DNA of 64,000 nt from Natrinema sp. DC36 (GCF_020405225.1 NZ_CP084472.1:682001-746000), one strand, 5' to 3'; numbered from the stretch's first letter, positions 7,166-15,287 are shown. Program-made: numbers and translations. The notes: generated by a model not told the origin, from the letters alone.

Positions 7166-7813
7166 ATGAAATGCGATTTTTGTAGCTCGGATTATGAGAA
7201 CCTTGGTCAACACTGGGCCATGTCTTCATGTCCATATCCAGACATTTCTCATTTAGATGATTTCTTTACAGGATGTTTGATGGGGGATGGATGGATTGAC
7301 CATAGCGGTAGCAACCCATCTTTTGGGGTGGGTTCTAAAGAAAAAGAATATGTTAATTATGTAGATGGGATGTTGGGGAACGTTTCAACTAACATTCGAG
7401 TGAGAGATCTGGATGATGGGGGAGGATATGGGAATGGGACATTCTATGTACTAACCACCCGCCGACACCCACATTTAGATAAATTTGCGGGCTGGTATGA
7501 TAGTGGTGAGAAGGTTTGGCCTGATAGTGTTGATCTGACACCAACAACGCTGAAACACTGGTTTGTTGGGGACGGGACTTTTGATAATACCAACACTGCG
7601 TTTAGGGTTTCCATCGCATGTTACAATGAGAGAAAAAACGTGGACAAAATATCATCTTACTTTAGAGATGTAAGCTTACCAGAACCAAATTATTACCATG
7701 AGTCGGAGAACGCATTTAAAGTAGTCTGGTCGGCTGACGCCACTCGAGAGTTGTTTGAGTATATGGGGGACCCGTTACCTGGGTTTGAATACAAGTGGCC
7801 TGACGGGTATTAA
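7166..7813 (+). CDS. LAGLIDADG-type homing endonuclease with N-terminal zinc finger (215 aa)
   Basis: Two LAGLIDADG-like motifs are visible, FFTGCLMGDGW at about 34-43 and LKHWFVGDGTF at about 129-139, each with the catalytic acidic residue. The N-terminus carries a CDFC...H...C finger (residues 3-22). The protein is a paralogue of the one at 14421, sharing FA-WYDSG-KVW and LTPT-LKHW blocks and a C-terminal YKWP. It is free-standing and more A+T-rich than its neighbours, consistent with a mobile gene inserted after the 456-aa gene. The family makes double-strand breaks at long sites to spread its own gene. Confidence 0.85.
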   Translation: MKCDFCSSDYENLGQHWAMSSCPYPDISHLDDFFTGCLMGDGWIDHSGSNPSFGVGSKEKEYVNYVDGMLGNVSTNIRVRDLDDGGGYGNGTFYVLTTRRHPHLDKFAGWYDSGEKVWPDSVDLTPTTLKHWFVGDGTFDNTNTAFRVSIACYNERKNVDKISSYFRDVSLPEPNYYHESENAFKVVWSADATRELFEYMGDPLPGFEYKWPDGY

Positions 7814-7831
7814 TTGGACTGGGGTTGGGTT

Positions 7832-7864
7832 GTTACCATAACCTTTTTATTTACTTACCACGTA
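7832..7864 (+). promoter_or_regulatory. Promoter with double TTACCA motif
   Basis: GTTACCATAACC (7832-7843) runs directly into a TATA box (CTTTTTAT, 7843-7850), and TACTTACCACGTA (7852-7864) lies just downstream, 25 bases before the ATG at 7889. Both motif positions seen across the element are present here. Confidence 0.6.
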
Positions 7865-7888
7865 TGTACATACGGAGAAGCCCAACCC

Positions 7889-8011
7889 ATGAACGAAGAA
7901 GACAAGAACGACGCTCAACGCCAACTCGACAGCGCGGTAATGGCATTCAGCAACGATGACGAGGAGTACGGCATGTTCAACATCGGTCGGGCGTACGAAA
8001 AACTCAACTAA
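7889..8011 (+). CDS. Hypothetical micro-protein (40 aa)
   Basis: A short acidic helical peptide starting at the expected distance from a strong promoter; function unknown. It is separated by 7 bases from the next gene and forms a two-gene unit with it. Confidence 0.5.
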   Translation: MNEEDKNDAQRQLDSAVMAFSNDDEEYGMFNIGRAYEKLN

Positions 8012-8018
8012 CACAACA

Positions 8019-8594
8019 ATGACGCTAACTATTCCAGCAGAAGACGGCGAGCACAGTATCGAAGACTATGACGTGACGGTTGAACTCGACTACCAGTACG
8101 AACTCGGTGGTGGGGGCTACGACGCTGCAAAGGTCTCCACCAGAGGAGGGGTCGATATCTATCTGGATGAAGATGGGGATTACTGGATTTCGAAGAGCCA
8201 CTGTTCCGAGGATGCGATTCTCCCGCTAACCAACGGTGAGTTTGCAGACGTACTTGCCGAATTCGATGCGGAAGAGGATATCGAGGTTCCTGAAGAAGAG
8301 GGGACGTATTATCGACAGGGTCGTGAGATTACTGTCGAGGAAACTGAACCAGAGTACGAAACCGAACTGCGCGGATATCCCGCCACGCTGATTTGGGAAG
8401 ACAATCCTATCGAAGTATATGAGGATTCTGACGGGGATTACTGGATCAAGCAGTATCATCGGGATGATGATTGCGCCACTCTCATCATGGAATCGAATCC
8501 CATCTACGACGCCATTAACGATGTCGTCACGGAAAGCGAGGAAGATGGTGTGACAGCAGACGGTTGTAGCGGGTCTGACGGTCTGTTTGCATAG
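8019..8594 (+). CDS. Hypothetical protein with internal repeat (191 aa)
   Basis: Two similar units are visible: V-YLDEDGDYWISKSH (about residues 49-63) and IEVYEDSDGDYWIKQYH (about 133-149). Each sits in a beta-rich setting, so the protein probably arose by duplication. Very acidic, with no catalytic motif recognised. It follows the 40-aa gene in the same transcription unit. Confidence 0.6.
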   Translation: MTLTIPAEDGEHSIEDYDVTVELDYQYELGGGGYDAAKVSTRGGVDIYLDEDGDYWISKSHCSEDAILPLTNGEFADVLAEFDAEEDIEVPEEEGTYYRQGREITVEETEPEYETELRGYPATLIWEDNPIEVYEDSDGDYWIKQYHRDDDCATLIMESNPIYDAINDVVTESEEDGVTADGCSGSDGLFA

Positions 8595-8643
8595 CGTAGT
8601 ATAACGTCTCTTTTCGGTTATTGTTTGGTATGGAAAGTTTTAT

Positions 8644-8668
8644 AGTGTGGTAGGTACTTGGTAGTGGT
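8644..8668 (+). promoter_or_regulatory. Promoter with inverted TACC motif
   Basis: GTGGTAGGTACTTGGTAG (8646-8663), the inverted sense of the recurring motif, ends 5 bases before the ATG at 8669. A TATA-like AGTTTTATAG lies at about 8636-8645. The gene begins ATGGGA, as do several other leaderless genes of the element. Confidence 0.45.
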
Positions 8669-9106
8669 ATGGGACGAAGCCATACCCACGAATGGAGACC
8701 ATTGGACGAAGATGATCCAGTCTTCGAAGATGGTGCAGCCATTTTTCGCCAACAGTGTGACCACGTCGAAATTCTGGGCTCACAGACCAGTTCTCGTCAC
8801 GATGAGACGTTCTATGAGGAAGGCGCACAGTGCCCAGAGACGCAACACATTCGCATGGACATGCGAACCCTCGGTATTGGAGACGACACGTTCACGTTCG
8901 CTAAATGCGTGAATGACTGGTTCTCGCGGAACGAAGACCACGAGGATTTTGAGACGGTTGAGAGCGCCGTCATGGAGATCGAACAAGCAATGAGGGATGG
9001 GGAAGGGGAGATCGATGAGATCGATCCAGACGCCACTCACGGGCGTGTAGTTGCTGAGTATAACGACATTACAGCGATTTACACTCCCAACGGGGTTGAA
9101 GAATAA
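8669..9106 (+). CDS. Hypothetical Cys/His protein (145 aa)
   Basis: The N-terminal 65 residues contain HTHEW, CDH and a later C...H pair that could hold a zinc ion; the rest is acidic and helical. Unknown function. It is the first gene of an operon running to 10073, whose members overlap by 1-4 bases. Confidence 0.55.
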   Translation: MGRSHTHEWRPLDEDDPVFEDGAAIFRQQCDHVEILGSQTSSRHDETFYEEGAQCPETQHIRMDMRTLGIGDDTFTFAKCVNDWFSRNEDHEDFETVESAVMEIEQAMRDGEGEIDEIDPDATHGRVVAEYNDITAIYTPNGVEE

Positions 9107-9282
9107 TGGAACTAACCATTAAACACGCCTATAGTCAAGGCTACGAACCTATCTCAAACATCAAGTACTTCGAAGTTCTTGATGATCCAGACGAGCCTGG
9201 AGAATCGCTATACTGTGAGTTTAAAGACGGACATGAAGAGACGTTTAAAGATGTGGATATTGCGGGAGGTGACGCCGAATGA
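9106..9282 (+). CDS. Hypothetical small protein (58 aa)
   Basis: A 58-residue acidic protein with a probable small beta sheet (KYFEVLDDP, SLYCEFKDG). The ATG shares its first base with the previous stop, and the end overlaps the next gene by 4 bases, so it is clearly a member of the operon. No domain recognised. Confidence 0.5.
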   Translation: MELTIKHAYSQGYEPISNIKYFEVLDDPDEPGESLYCEFKDGHEETFKDVDIAGGDAE

Positions 9283-9611
9283 ACGATTCGGACCACAAAC
9301 TCCAGATCGGCGCACTCGAGTTAGCGTTAGAAATTCAGAAAGAGAACCACGATCTTGTCGAGCGAGTGGACGCTCATAACCAGAGCATCCACATTGTTCC
9401 GAAGGGCAACCTCACCCAAACCGAGCGAGAGATGTTGGAAGATGCAGCCGAGGAGTGGGTCGATGGGTACCCGTATACGGTTAGCGAATGGTGGCCTGAT
9501 CGACAGAACAACGAAATACCGCTCGTCATTGGGTCGTATTGGCCGACTGGCGGTCAACTGTCTGCCGAACAACTCGAAACGTATGACGAATTCGTACACT
9601 CAGAAACATGA
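9279..9611 (+). CDS. Hypothetical protein (110 aa)
   Basis: An unrecognised alpha/beta protein with an aromatic C-terminal half (SEWWPD, GSYWPTGG). Overlaps by 4 bases on both sides within the 8669-10073 operon. Nothing indicates a catalytic role. Confidence 0.55.
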   Translation: MNDSDHKLQIGALELALEIQKENHDLVERVDAHNQSIHIVPKGNLTQTEREMLEDAAEEWVDGYPYTVSEWWPDRQNNEIPLVIGSYWPTGGQLSAEQLETYDEFVHSET

Positions 9612-9778
9612 ATAAAGCCTATTGTCCAACTTGCCAGCGAACGGTCGTACCGAGTGAACACAACTGCGATTCGCCGCTGCTGACGGAGAGTGGGGGCGAT
9701 CTTCATCCATCTGGCGATGTCCGAATTACCGAATCGGACGTTCGTCCGAACGGTAAGGGGGTGAATACAGCAGTATGA
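9608..9778 (+). CDS. Small CxxC protein (56 aa)
   Basis: CPTC at residues 6-9 and HNC at about 19-21 form a possible single metal site, followed by a polar tail. Overlaps neighbours by 4 bases each. With the next gene it forms a pair of adjacent tiny zinc proteins. Function unknown. Confidence 0.5.
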   Translation: MNKAYCPTCQRTVVPSEHNCDSPLLTESGGDLHPSGDVRITESDVRPNGKGVNTAV

Positions 9779-9906
9779 GCGAGGTTGAGCAGCACGGATC
9801 GTTGTACTGTCAGTCATGTCGATGTAAGCGGTATCACCACAACCACCAGTGTCAACACTGTGGAAAAACCAATCACCGTTCGAAAAATGCAGTTATCGGA
9901 CAATGA
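9775..9906 (+). CDS. Small zinc-ribbon protein (43 aa)
   Basis: CQSCRC at residues 12-17 and CQHCG at 28-32, with several histidines between, make a complete four-cysteine site in 43 residues. The basic, histidine-rich make-up is unlike the acidic host proteins and fits nucleic-acid binding. Unknown function; translationally coupled to both neighbours. Confidence 0.55.
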   Translation: MSEVEQHGSLYCQSCRCKRYHHNHQCQHCGKTNHRSKNAVIGQ

Positions 9907-10073
9907 CAAAATACACCCTAAATCTAATTGAGGCCGAGGTCGGTGAAGAGATCGACGTTCCAGACGATGCTGAGGAAGTGGAACTGGAATATTACACGAT
10001 CAATCCGAGTATCGACGGGGAGTGGGTACGAAAGCAGATGGTTCGTATCAAATTCCTCACTCCTATAGAATAG
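9903..10073 (+). CDS. Hypothetical small protein (56 aa)
   Basis: Very acidic 56-residue protein, last gene of the operon. The ATG overlaps the preceding TGA. An upstream in-frame start at 9849 would lie within the zinc-ribbon gene and is not used. No recognised domain. Confidence 0.5.
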   Translation: MTKYTLNLIEAEVGEEIDVPDDAEEVELEYYTINPSIDGEWVRKQMVRIKFLTPIE

Positions 10074-10080
10074 ATAGGAA

Positions 10081-10110
10081 GCTTTTTATTTGCGTACCAC
10101 TTACTTACCA
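10081..10110 (+). promoter_or_regulatory. Promoter with downstream ACTTACTTACCA
   Basis: A TATA box (CTTTTTATT, 10082-10090) is followed by GTACCACTTACTTACCA (10094-10110), and the ATG stands at 10115. The motif occupies the expected start region of a leaderless transcript, so a protein bound here would block initiation. Confidence 0.6.
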
Positions 10111-10114
10111 TCGG

Positions 10115-10270
10115 ATGGAAACGATAGACGATTTCGAAGTGGTTCACCACGATGGAAAACTCGGCATTCGGGTTAAAGGGACCAATAACCCGAACACGTG
10201 GGTGGCACTACACAGTCTTCGGGTTTTGAAGGCGCGTACGAATTACGAAATTTCGAGCAAACTACCATGA
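10115..10270 (+). CDS. Hypothetical small protein (51 aa)
   Basis: A 51-residue protein with a short beta-rich middle part, first gene of a three-gene unit with the kinase and MazG-like genes. The ATG lies 25 bases after the TATA box. Its function is unknown, and it overlaps the kinase gene by 4 bases. Confidence 0.5.
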   Translation: METIDDFEVVHHDGKLGIRVKGTNNPNTWVALHSLRVLKARTNYEISSKLP

Positions 10271-10986
10271 ATGTTCAACAGAGCCAAGATGAGACAAGTG
10301 TCGAGATCGAGCAGATTCAAACGGTCAATGGGGAACCAAGCAAGATCGATGCGAACGTGTTCCTCTTTATCGGTCTGCCTGGAACGGGGAAGACGTACGC
10401 CGCTGAGGTAGCAGCAGAGACCCTCGACGGTACGTCACACGAGTTTTCGGACTACGTTCGGTATGCGTATGAAGCCGAGACGGGTGGCGAGACGGATGAT
10501 AATTCCCTTGGCGAGTGGGCCGCACAGAAGAAGGCTGAAGAAGGCGCAGACCACTTCGCTCGAGGACTTTGTACGTCTCTGTCTCAAGGCGGGATTCCGC
10601 GTTCGAAGAACATGTGCGTGGCGGGTGTGCGGTCGCCAGAAGAGGCTGAAGCGTTTCGAGAGCGGTTCACGAACGTTACTGCCGTGAGTATCTGGACGCT
10701 TCCAGACATCCGTTACGATCGTCTTGAGGAACGTGAGGGTGACTACTCCTATACGACGTTCCATGAGCGGAAGCAGCGAGAACTATGGGAGTGGAACTGT
10801 ATCAAATTCTTCACGGACGACGATTATTACGACTATATCATTCCGAACAATTTCGAGAAGGATCTGTTCGAGAACAAGGTTAATTCGGTTTGTAACTTCG
10901 TTGCAGACGGGTTCGAGTACGAACCGTACACCGAAGACCCGTTCCCAGACGGACTCAGCAGCCAACACATCGCGCAGTATCTATGA
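10267..10986 (+). CDS. UPF0200/dephospho-CoA-kinase-like nucleotide kinase (239 aa)
   Basis: A P-loop (GLPGTGKT) stands at about residues 36-43, and a VAGVRSPEEAEAFRERF block at about 118-134. The latter is the hallmark of the archaeal UPF0200 family (COG0237 relatives), small kinases related to dephospho-CoA and adenylate kinases. The substrate cannot be read from sequence; in a mobile element a deoxynucleotide or modified nucleotide is plausible. The start at 10267 is used because it overlaps the previous stop; an in-frame start at 10198 falls within the preceding gene. The next gene, MazG-like, overlaps it by 4 bases. Confidence 0.75.
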   Translation: MNVQQSQDETSVEIEQIQTVNGEPSKIDANVFLFIGLPGTGKTYAAEVAAETLDGTSHEFSDYVRYAYEAETGGETDDNSLGEWAAQKKAEEGADHFARGLCTSLSQGGIPRSKNMCVAGVRSPEEAEAFRERFTNVTAVSIWTLPDIRYDRLEEREGDYSYTTFHERKQRELWEWNCIKFFTDDDYYDYIIPNNFEKDLFENKVNSVCNFVADGFEYEPYTEDPFPDGLSSQHIAQYL

Positions 10987-11396
10987 ACGAACACGATCAA
11001 TTCATTTACGACCGTCGAGTTGATGAGGCCGTTCGACAGTGGCTTGAGAAAAGCACGTCGAACGTGGCAAAGTGGGGACTTCAGGACGTTGGAACCATGC
11101 TTCTCGCCACGCAAGAGGAACTTGCGGAGGTGGTTGAAGAGGCCGATCCTCACCTTCAACCCAGTGAATTTGGACTTAAGGCGGGGCTGAAGGAAATAGA
11201 ACGATTGGGTTTTAATATTCGAGATGTCCACGAAAATATCTACGAGGATGAGGATGGTAATCCAGTAGACGACCCACCTTCGTTCGAATTCGATCCATAT
11301 GAAGATGATCTCGATCGGATTGAAGATGAGTTAGCCGATACAGCCGCGCTCCTCATCCAGATCCAGGCCGCTATTGTTCGGGCTCGAGAACAGTAA
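10983..11396 (+). CDS. MazG-like nucleotide pyrophosphohydrolase (137 aa)
   Basis: Residues 44-54 (QEELAEVVEEA) and about 117-129 (EDELADTAALLIQ) give the paired EExxE/ELAD metal-binding helices of the all-alpha MazG superfamily, which cleaves (d)NTPs to monophosphates. Between them is an acidic insertion (about 75-110). Coupled by a 4-base overlap to the nucleotide kinase, suggesting that both act on the nucleotide pool during replication. Confidence 0.75.
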   Translation: MNEHDQFIYDRRVDEAVRQWLEKSTSNVAKWGLQDVGTMLLATQEELAEVVEEADPHLQPSEFGLKAGLKEIERLGFNIRDVHENIYEDEDGNPVDDPPSFEFDPYEDDLDRIEDELADTAALLIQIQAAIVRAREQ

Positions 11397-11437
11397 GCGT
11401 CACAAGTCTTTTCATTCAGTTCTACGTACCAGTAGCC

Positions 11438-11827
11438 ATGCGACGTAGAACATTCGTTACATGTATCGCAGTAGCATTGAGTGGTTGTTCAGCATCTGGG
11501 GACGAAGGTGACGACGAAAAAGATGTCGAGAAACAAGAGCCAGATGTAGCAGAGAACCTTGGTGTTCACAACGATCATGAAGGTCCACCAATCGTAGATA
11601 GTACCCTTGGGAGAGGTAATGCTTTGAACGTCAAAGTGTACGTCAAGCCCGAAGAAGAACCGAAAAATAAGGATCTGTGGGTCTATTTTTACGAAGGTGA
11701 TGAAATGGTACAAGAAACTGGACCAATTAGTTTCGAACTTACTGATGAAGGCGACATCCTCGAGACGTTGCAACCGACTGACGTGCCGACGTACGACGGG
11801 TATAAAGTCGCCCTCCGATCTCAGTAA
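11438..11827 (+). CDS. Putative lipoprotein (129 aa)
   Basis: The N-terminus MRRRTFVTC is followed by a hydrophobic run and LSGC, a haloarchaeal lipobox with Cys at about residue 18 and twin-arginine-like basic start, so it is probably exported and lipid-anchored. The mature part is acidic and beta-rich. Its own promoter is likely, with TCTTTTCATTC at about 11408 and TACGTACCAGTAG at 11423-11435. Function unknown; it could act at the cell surface, for instance in superinfection exclusion or host interaction. Confidence 0.65.
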   Translation: MRRRTFVTCIAVALSGCSASGDEGDDEKDVEKQEPDVAENLGVHNDHEGPPIVDSTLGRGNALNVKVYVKPEEEPKNKDLWVYFYEGDEMVQETGPISFELTDEGDILETLQPTDVPTYDGYKVALRSQ

Positions 11828-11835
11828 TTGCTTAG

Positions 11836-11862
11836 TACTTACCAGATAGGAACCTTTTTATT
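11836..11862 (+). promoter_or_regulatory. Promoter TACTTACCAGATAGGAACC plus TATA
   Basis: TACTTACCAGATAGGAACC (11836-11853) leads into the TATA box TTTTTATT (11855-11862), 27 bases before the ATG at 11889. Here the motif is upstream of the TATA box, in the position of a BRE or activator site. Confidence 0.65.
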
Positions 11863-11888
11863 GCAGCAGCGCCTATTATCTGGTGAGA

Positions 11889-12326
11889 ATGGACGGTAAG
11901 CAGTACCAGAAAAAATCGGTACTTCAGAGATTATATGTGGGGTGTGGAATGTCTGACCGTGAGATTGCCGAGAAATATGACGTTTCACGCACTCTGATTG
12001 GACATTGGAGGCGGAGACATGGCATTGAGGGTAGAAGTATGGAGGAGTATGCGGCTCTTCGTCCAGCCACCTTTGAAACCAGTGAGCAAGGCTATGAGTG
12101 GTGGAGGGCGGACACATCAGACGATGTGCTTCGTGTATATGTACACCGTCTTCTCGCGGTTTCAGAGCATGGCTTTGACGAGGTGACAAGTTCCGACATT
12201 CACCACAAAAATGGAATTAGGTGGGACAATAGGCCAGACAATATTGATGTGAAGGGTGTGAGTGAGCACCGACGCCACCATTCTGAACAGGATCGTGAGA
12301 GAAATGAAAGCGGTCAGTATATTTAA
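11889..12326 (+). CDS. HNH endonuclease with helix-turn-helix (145 aa)
   Basis: Residues about 20-50 (MSDREIAEKYDVSRTLIGHW) form a resolvase-type helix-turn-helix. The C-terminal part has IHHKNGIRWDNRPDNIDV followed by HRRHH, the His-His...Asn...His pattern of HNH nucleases with DNA-binding modules as found in phage and intron-associated homing enzymes. It sits directly before the ATPase gene with a 2-base gap. The ATG at 11889 is preferred; a GTG two codons earlier is possible. The likely role is a self-spreading or defence endonuclease. Confidence 0.8.
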   Translation: MDGKQYQKKSVLQRLYVGCGMSDREIAEKYDVSRTLIGHWRRRHGIEGRSMEEYAALRPATFETSEQGYEWWRADTSDDVLRVYVHRLLAVSEHGFDEVTSSDIHHKNGIRWDNRPDNIDVKGVSEHRRHHSEQDRERNESGQYI

Positions 12327-12328
12327 AC

Positions 12329-14356
12329 ATGGATTTCGAAATTGAAGTAAGTGACGAGACGGAGCCCGATTATAGTGTCGCAGATAACTTCGCAGAGAAT
12401 TTGGTCGATGCGATTCGGAGTGATATGGTCGGTAACGAGGGTCAGTTCCTTGCACTCAACGCAGCCTACGCGAGTGGACTTTCACGAAACCCAGATGAGT
12501 ATCTTCAGATCATCGTTCGAGGAAAGAGCGGTGAGGGGAAAACAGAACTGAAGCAGAACGTTGACAAGGGTTATCCGAACCATTGGCTTCTGCGGACTGG
12601 TTCTACGTCTGACATGGGTCTTGTTGACTCGGGTGGTATGTGGGACGGGGTCTACATCGGTGCCTTTGCTGAATTTCAGCAGATGCAAGGGAAGATGTTG
12701 GAAATGGTCAAGTCGAGTGCGGGCGACGACGCTGACGAGCGTGGTGTTGGGTTTAGCCACACACGTAACGTTGACGAAGGTGAGGATGGACGTGGGGCGG
12801 ACGAGATCGAAAAGCAGGCAATGCCCACCGTTTTCCTTTTCGCTGACGAGAATAACGCCGAAATCCCTCGGGAGTTGCGCACTCGCCAAATGACCGTGCG
12901 TGTCGAGGCAGACAAGGACATCAATCGGGCCGTCGCCAAGATGATGTTCGATTACCAAAAGGTCGAGGCGGGCGAACGGGAGTTCGAATACAACTTCAAC
13001 TTCGAAGAGGGGAAGAACGCAATTCAGAACCACATTGCGAGCATTCCTCGACCGCTCGACCCGCTATGGGAAGATGATCCAAAGACCTACTCCTACCCCG
13101 TTGCAATCCCGTATGACGAGGATATCGAGTGGCCTGTGAACGACCATCCAACGATCGACTCGTATGGGTGGGCTGCATTCAAGGTCCTCGACCCAATCCT
13201 CAATTACAATAAAACCGACAGCAAGCGTGGGGCGAAGGCGATTGCAAACCACATTCGGGCTCACGCTCGACTGAATTATCACAACCGTGAGTTGATGGAG
13301 ATTAACGGTGTAGACCACATCGTTGCGGAGCCGCAAGACATCGGGAACGTCATTTCGTATCGAGATCTGCTCCTCAATCTCACTCACGGGATGGATGAAA
13401 AGAAGTTCGCTGTAATCGAGGCGCTCACTGACCCACATAACGGGGTTGGCGGAACGGGACCAAACGGTGGTGTCCAGGCCACGCTGAAGGATATCGCAAA
13501 GTACATCGATGAGCACGCCGACATCACGGCGATTTCTAAGTCCCAACTCCATAATGCGACCACCAACAATGGTGTTCTCAATCAAATGGAGGAGGACTAT
13601 CTCATCGAGATTCACAAGGGAGATGGGCCGAACGGGGCGCACATGTTCGAATTCCTTGGCGGGAGCACGTTCGGACACCCCAATATCGGACAGTACGCCG
13701 AACTGTTCGAGCACGTCACCGATCCGATTCGAGACCAGCCTATCTCGGATACGATATCGATGTTCAAGAAGGAACTGGCAACTGAGACGACTGAAGACCT
13801 TCTGGACAGTAACAACTCGATGATCCAGAGCGACGATGGTGACGACGAGTCAGAGACCGATGAGAGCAATGAGGATGGTCTCTCAGCGTTCGGAGGTGGG
13901 GTATCCGCTGGCAGTCGCGCCAGCGACTCCACTGACCCGCAGGGACGCGGTCCCGATGGAGGCGATGGTGACGACGTGGAGTTTTCTGAAGCCGAGCACG
14001 CTGTCGCTGACGCCCTTAGAGAGACACTGGATGATTGCAGAGTTGAACCGCAGTATCTCGATGAAGACGCTGACGGTGGTCTCGCCACGTCTCACATGCT
14101 TGGTGCGAGCCCCGTTGAGAAATATACCGACGATCGTGGTCTCCCTTACGTTCGTGCGGAGCGACCGTACCAGAGTGGTGATAAGGACGATAGCCCGCTC
14201 GACCCAGACAGTCCACTGTGGGGCGATATCTCGAGTGGGCAGGCACAGAGCAACGTCGAGAACGCGATCAAGAAACTACGATCTGAGGAGGTGTTCGAAT
14301 CGCACGACGAGCCCGAGGGTGAAGGCATGTATCTCGTCGTCCACGACATCGAATAA
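12329..14356 (+). CDS. Helicase-like P-loop ATPase (675 aa)
   Basis: The Walker A motif GKSGEGKTE is at about residues 65-73. A Walker B-like region is GVYIGAFAEF at about 107-116, and a sensor-like strand PTVFLFADENN at about 166-176 is followed by arginines at 181-186. Residues about 375-450 resemble a winged helix (KDIAKYIDEH...SKSQLHNATTNNGVL). A long acidic linker (about 490-560) leads to a second C-terminal domain. The build fits a replicative helicase or replication initiator of a mobile element, but I cannot name the family. It is the largest protein of the element and is flanked on both sides by endonuclease genes. A TTTAAAC box precedes the ATG. Confidence 0.7.
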   Translation: MDFEIEVSDETEPDYSVADNFAENLVDAIRSDMVGNEGQFLALNAAYASGLSRNPDEYLQIIVRGKSGEGKTELKQNVDKGYPNHWLLRTGSTSDMGLVDSGGMWDGVYIGAFAEFQQMQGKMLEMVKSSAGDDADERGVGFSHTRNVDEGEDGRGADEIEKQAMPTVFLFADENNAEIPRELRTRQMTVRVEADKDINRAVAKMMFDYQKVEAGEREFEYNFNFEEGKNAIQNHIASIPRPLDPLWEDDPKTYSYPVAIPYDEDIEWPVNDHPTIDSYGWAAFKVLDPILNYNKTDSKRGAKAIANHIRAHARLNYHNRELMEINGVDHIVAEPQDIGNVISYRDLLLNLTHGMDEKKFAVIEALTDPHNGVGGTGPNGGVQATLKDIAKYIDEHADITAISKSQLHNATTNNGVLNQMEEDYLIEIHKGDGPNGAHMFEFLGGSTFGHPNIGQYAELFEHVTDPIRDQPISDTISMFKKELATETTEDLLDSNNSMIQSDDGDDESETDESNEDGLSAFGGGVSAGSRASDSTDPQGRGPDGGDGDDVEFSEAEHAVADALRETLDDCRVEPQYLDEDADGGLATSHMLGASPVEKYTDDRGLPYVRAERPYQSGDKDDSPLDPDSPLWGDISSGQAQSNVENAIKKLRSEEVFESHDEPEGEGMYLVVHDIE

Positions 14357-14373
14357 AGCGTTGTTGTGGTGTA

Positions 14374-14398
14374 GTTACCAGTTAGTAACCTTTTTATA
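14374..14398 (+). promoter_or_regulatory. Promoter GTTACCAGTTAGTAACC plus TATA
   Basis: GTTACCAGTTAGTAACC (14374-14390) is followed at once by the TATA box TTTTTATAT, and the ATG is at 14421, 25 bases on. The motif contains a GTTAC/GTAAC dyad, suggesting that a dimer binds it. Confidence 0.65.
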
Positions 14399-14420
14399 TC
14401 CACGACTATTATTTGTTGGT

Positions 14421-15287
14421 ATGGGAGATGTTTGTGTCACATGTGGGAATGAGTACGCGAGTTTATATCAACATTATCATACATCATTTCCCTCACACAA
14501 ACCTCAGTCGTGGGATGAATGTCATTCATGTGGTGAAAGATACAAATCGATTTCAAAACATTGGTCCAAATCCGAATGTCAACACCCTCCTTTAACCCAA
14601 CGACAGTATGAAATAATTACAGGACTTGTCATGGGTGACGGTTGTGTGGGTAGGGAGGATGGTAAATCGCCCCGACTACACGTTAGGATGATTACTAAGG
14701 AGTATCTCGAGTTTCTTGATAGTGAGTTTGAGATTCTTGGAACTGGAGTATCACTGTATAGAACGGCGGAAGAGGGGGCTAAATTGAATCGCAAATATGA
14801 TTTTCGCCCGAACGCCGATTCGAAAAACTATCATGATTGTTATTATTGGGGGGTGTCCAATACACCCCATCTCAACGAATTCGCATCATGGTATGACAGT
14901 GGTAAAAAGGTGTGGTCTGAAGGCATTGAATTAACACCAACTGTATTAAAACATTGGTATGTAGGTGATGGGTGTTATGTGGATCACGATAGCAATGATT
15001 ATATTAAAATATCTCTTTCCAACGAAGTAGATAGTGAGGAAAAGGTCGGGGGGTATTTTGAAGACGTAGGGCTACCACGACCGAATAGATGGGGAGTTGG
15101 TGAGCGAAGGGACGGAGGTGTGATATGTGATGCAGTTTGGAATATAGAAGAATCATATGAGTTGTTAGAATATATGCTTGAAGATGAGTACGGTATACCT
15201 CCTGGGTTCAAATATAAATGGCCTGAAGAATTCCACGAAGATAACATTATTGAATCGAGTCGAACCCCCGTCGAAGCTACTATTTAG
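14421..15287 (+). CDS. LAGLIDADG-type homing endonuclease with two zinc fingers (288 aa)
   Basis: The two catalytic motifs are ITGLVMGDGCV (about 66-76) and LKHWYVGDGCY (about 177-187). The N-terminus holds two related fingers, CVTCGNEY...H (from residue 5) and CHSCGERY...H...C (from residue 34), where the paralogue at 7166 has only one. The two proteins share the WYDSG-KVW, ELTPT and KWP blocks, so they arose by duplication. This one has its own strong promoter and lies directly after the ATPase gene. The frame is open upstream, but 14421 is the start that fits the promoter. It is notably A+T-rich. Confidence 0.85.
   Translation: MGDVCVTCGNEYASLYQHYHTSFPSHKPQSWDECHSCGERYKSISKHWSKSECQHPPLTQRQYEIITGLVMGDGCVGREDGKSPRLHVRMITKEYLEFLDSEFEILGTGVSLYRTAEEGAKLNRKYDFRPNADSKNYHDCYYWGVSNTPHLNEFASWYDSGKKVWSEGIELTPTVLKHWYVGDGCYVDHDSNDYIKISLSNEVDSEEKVGGYFEDVGLPRPNRWGVGERRDGGVICDAVWNIEESYELLEYMLEDEYGIPPGFKYKWPEEFHEDNIIESSRTPVEATI

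Noticed and set aside
12329-14356. Large terminase subunit or MCM helicase
   Set aside because: Only a Walker A and weak Walker B/sensor motifs are present. There is no terminase nuclease domain, no MCM zinc finger or arginine-finger pattern that I can recognise, and no neighbouring packaging or capsid genes.
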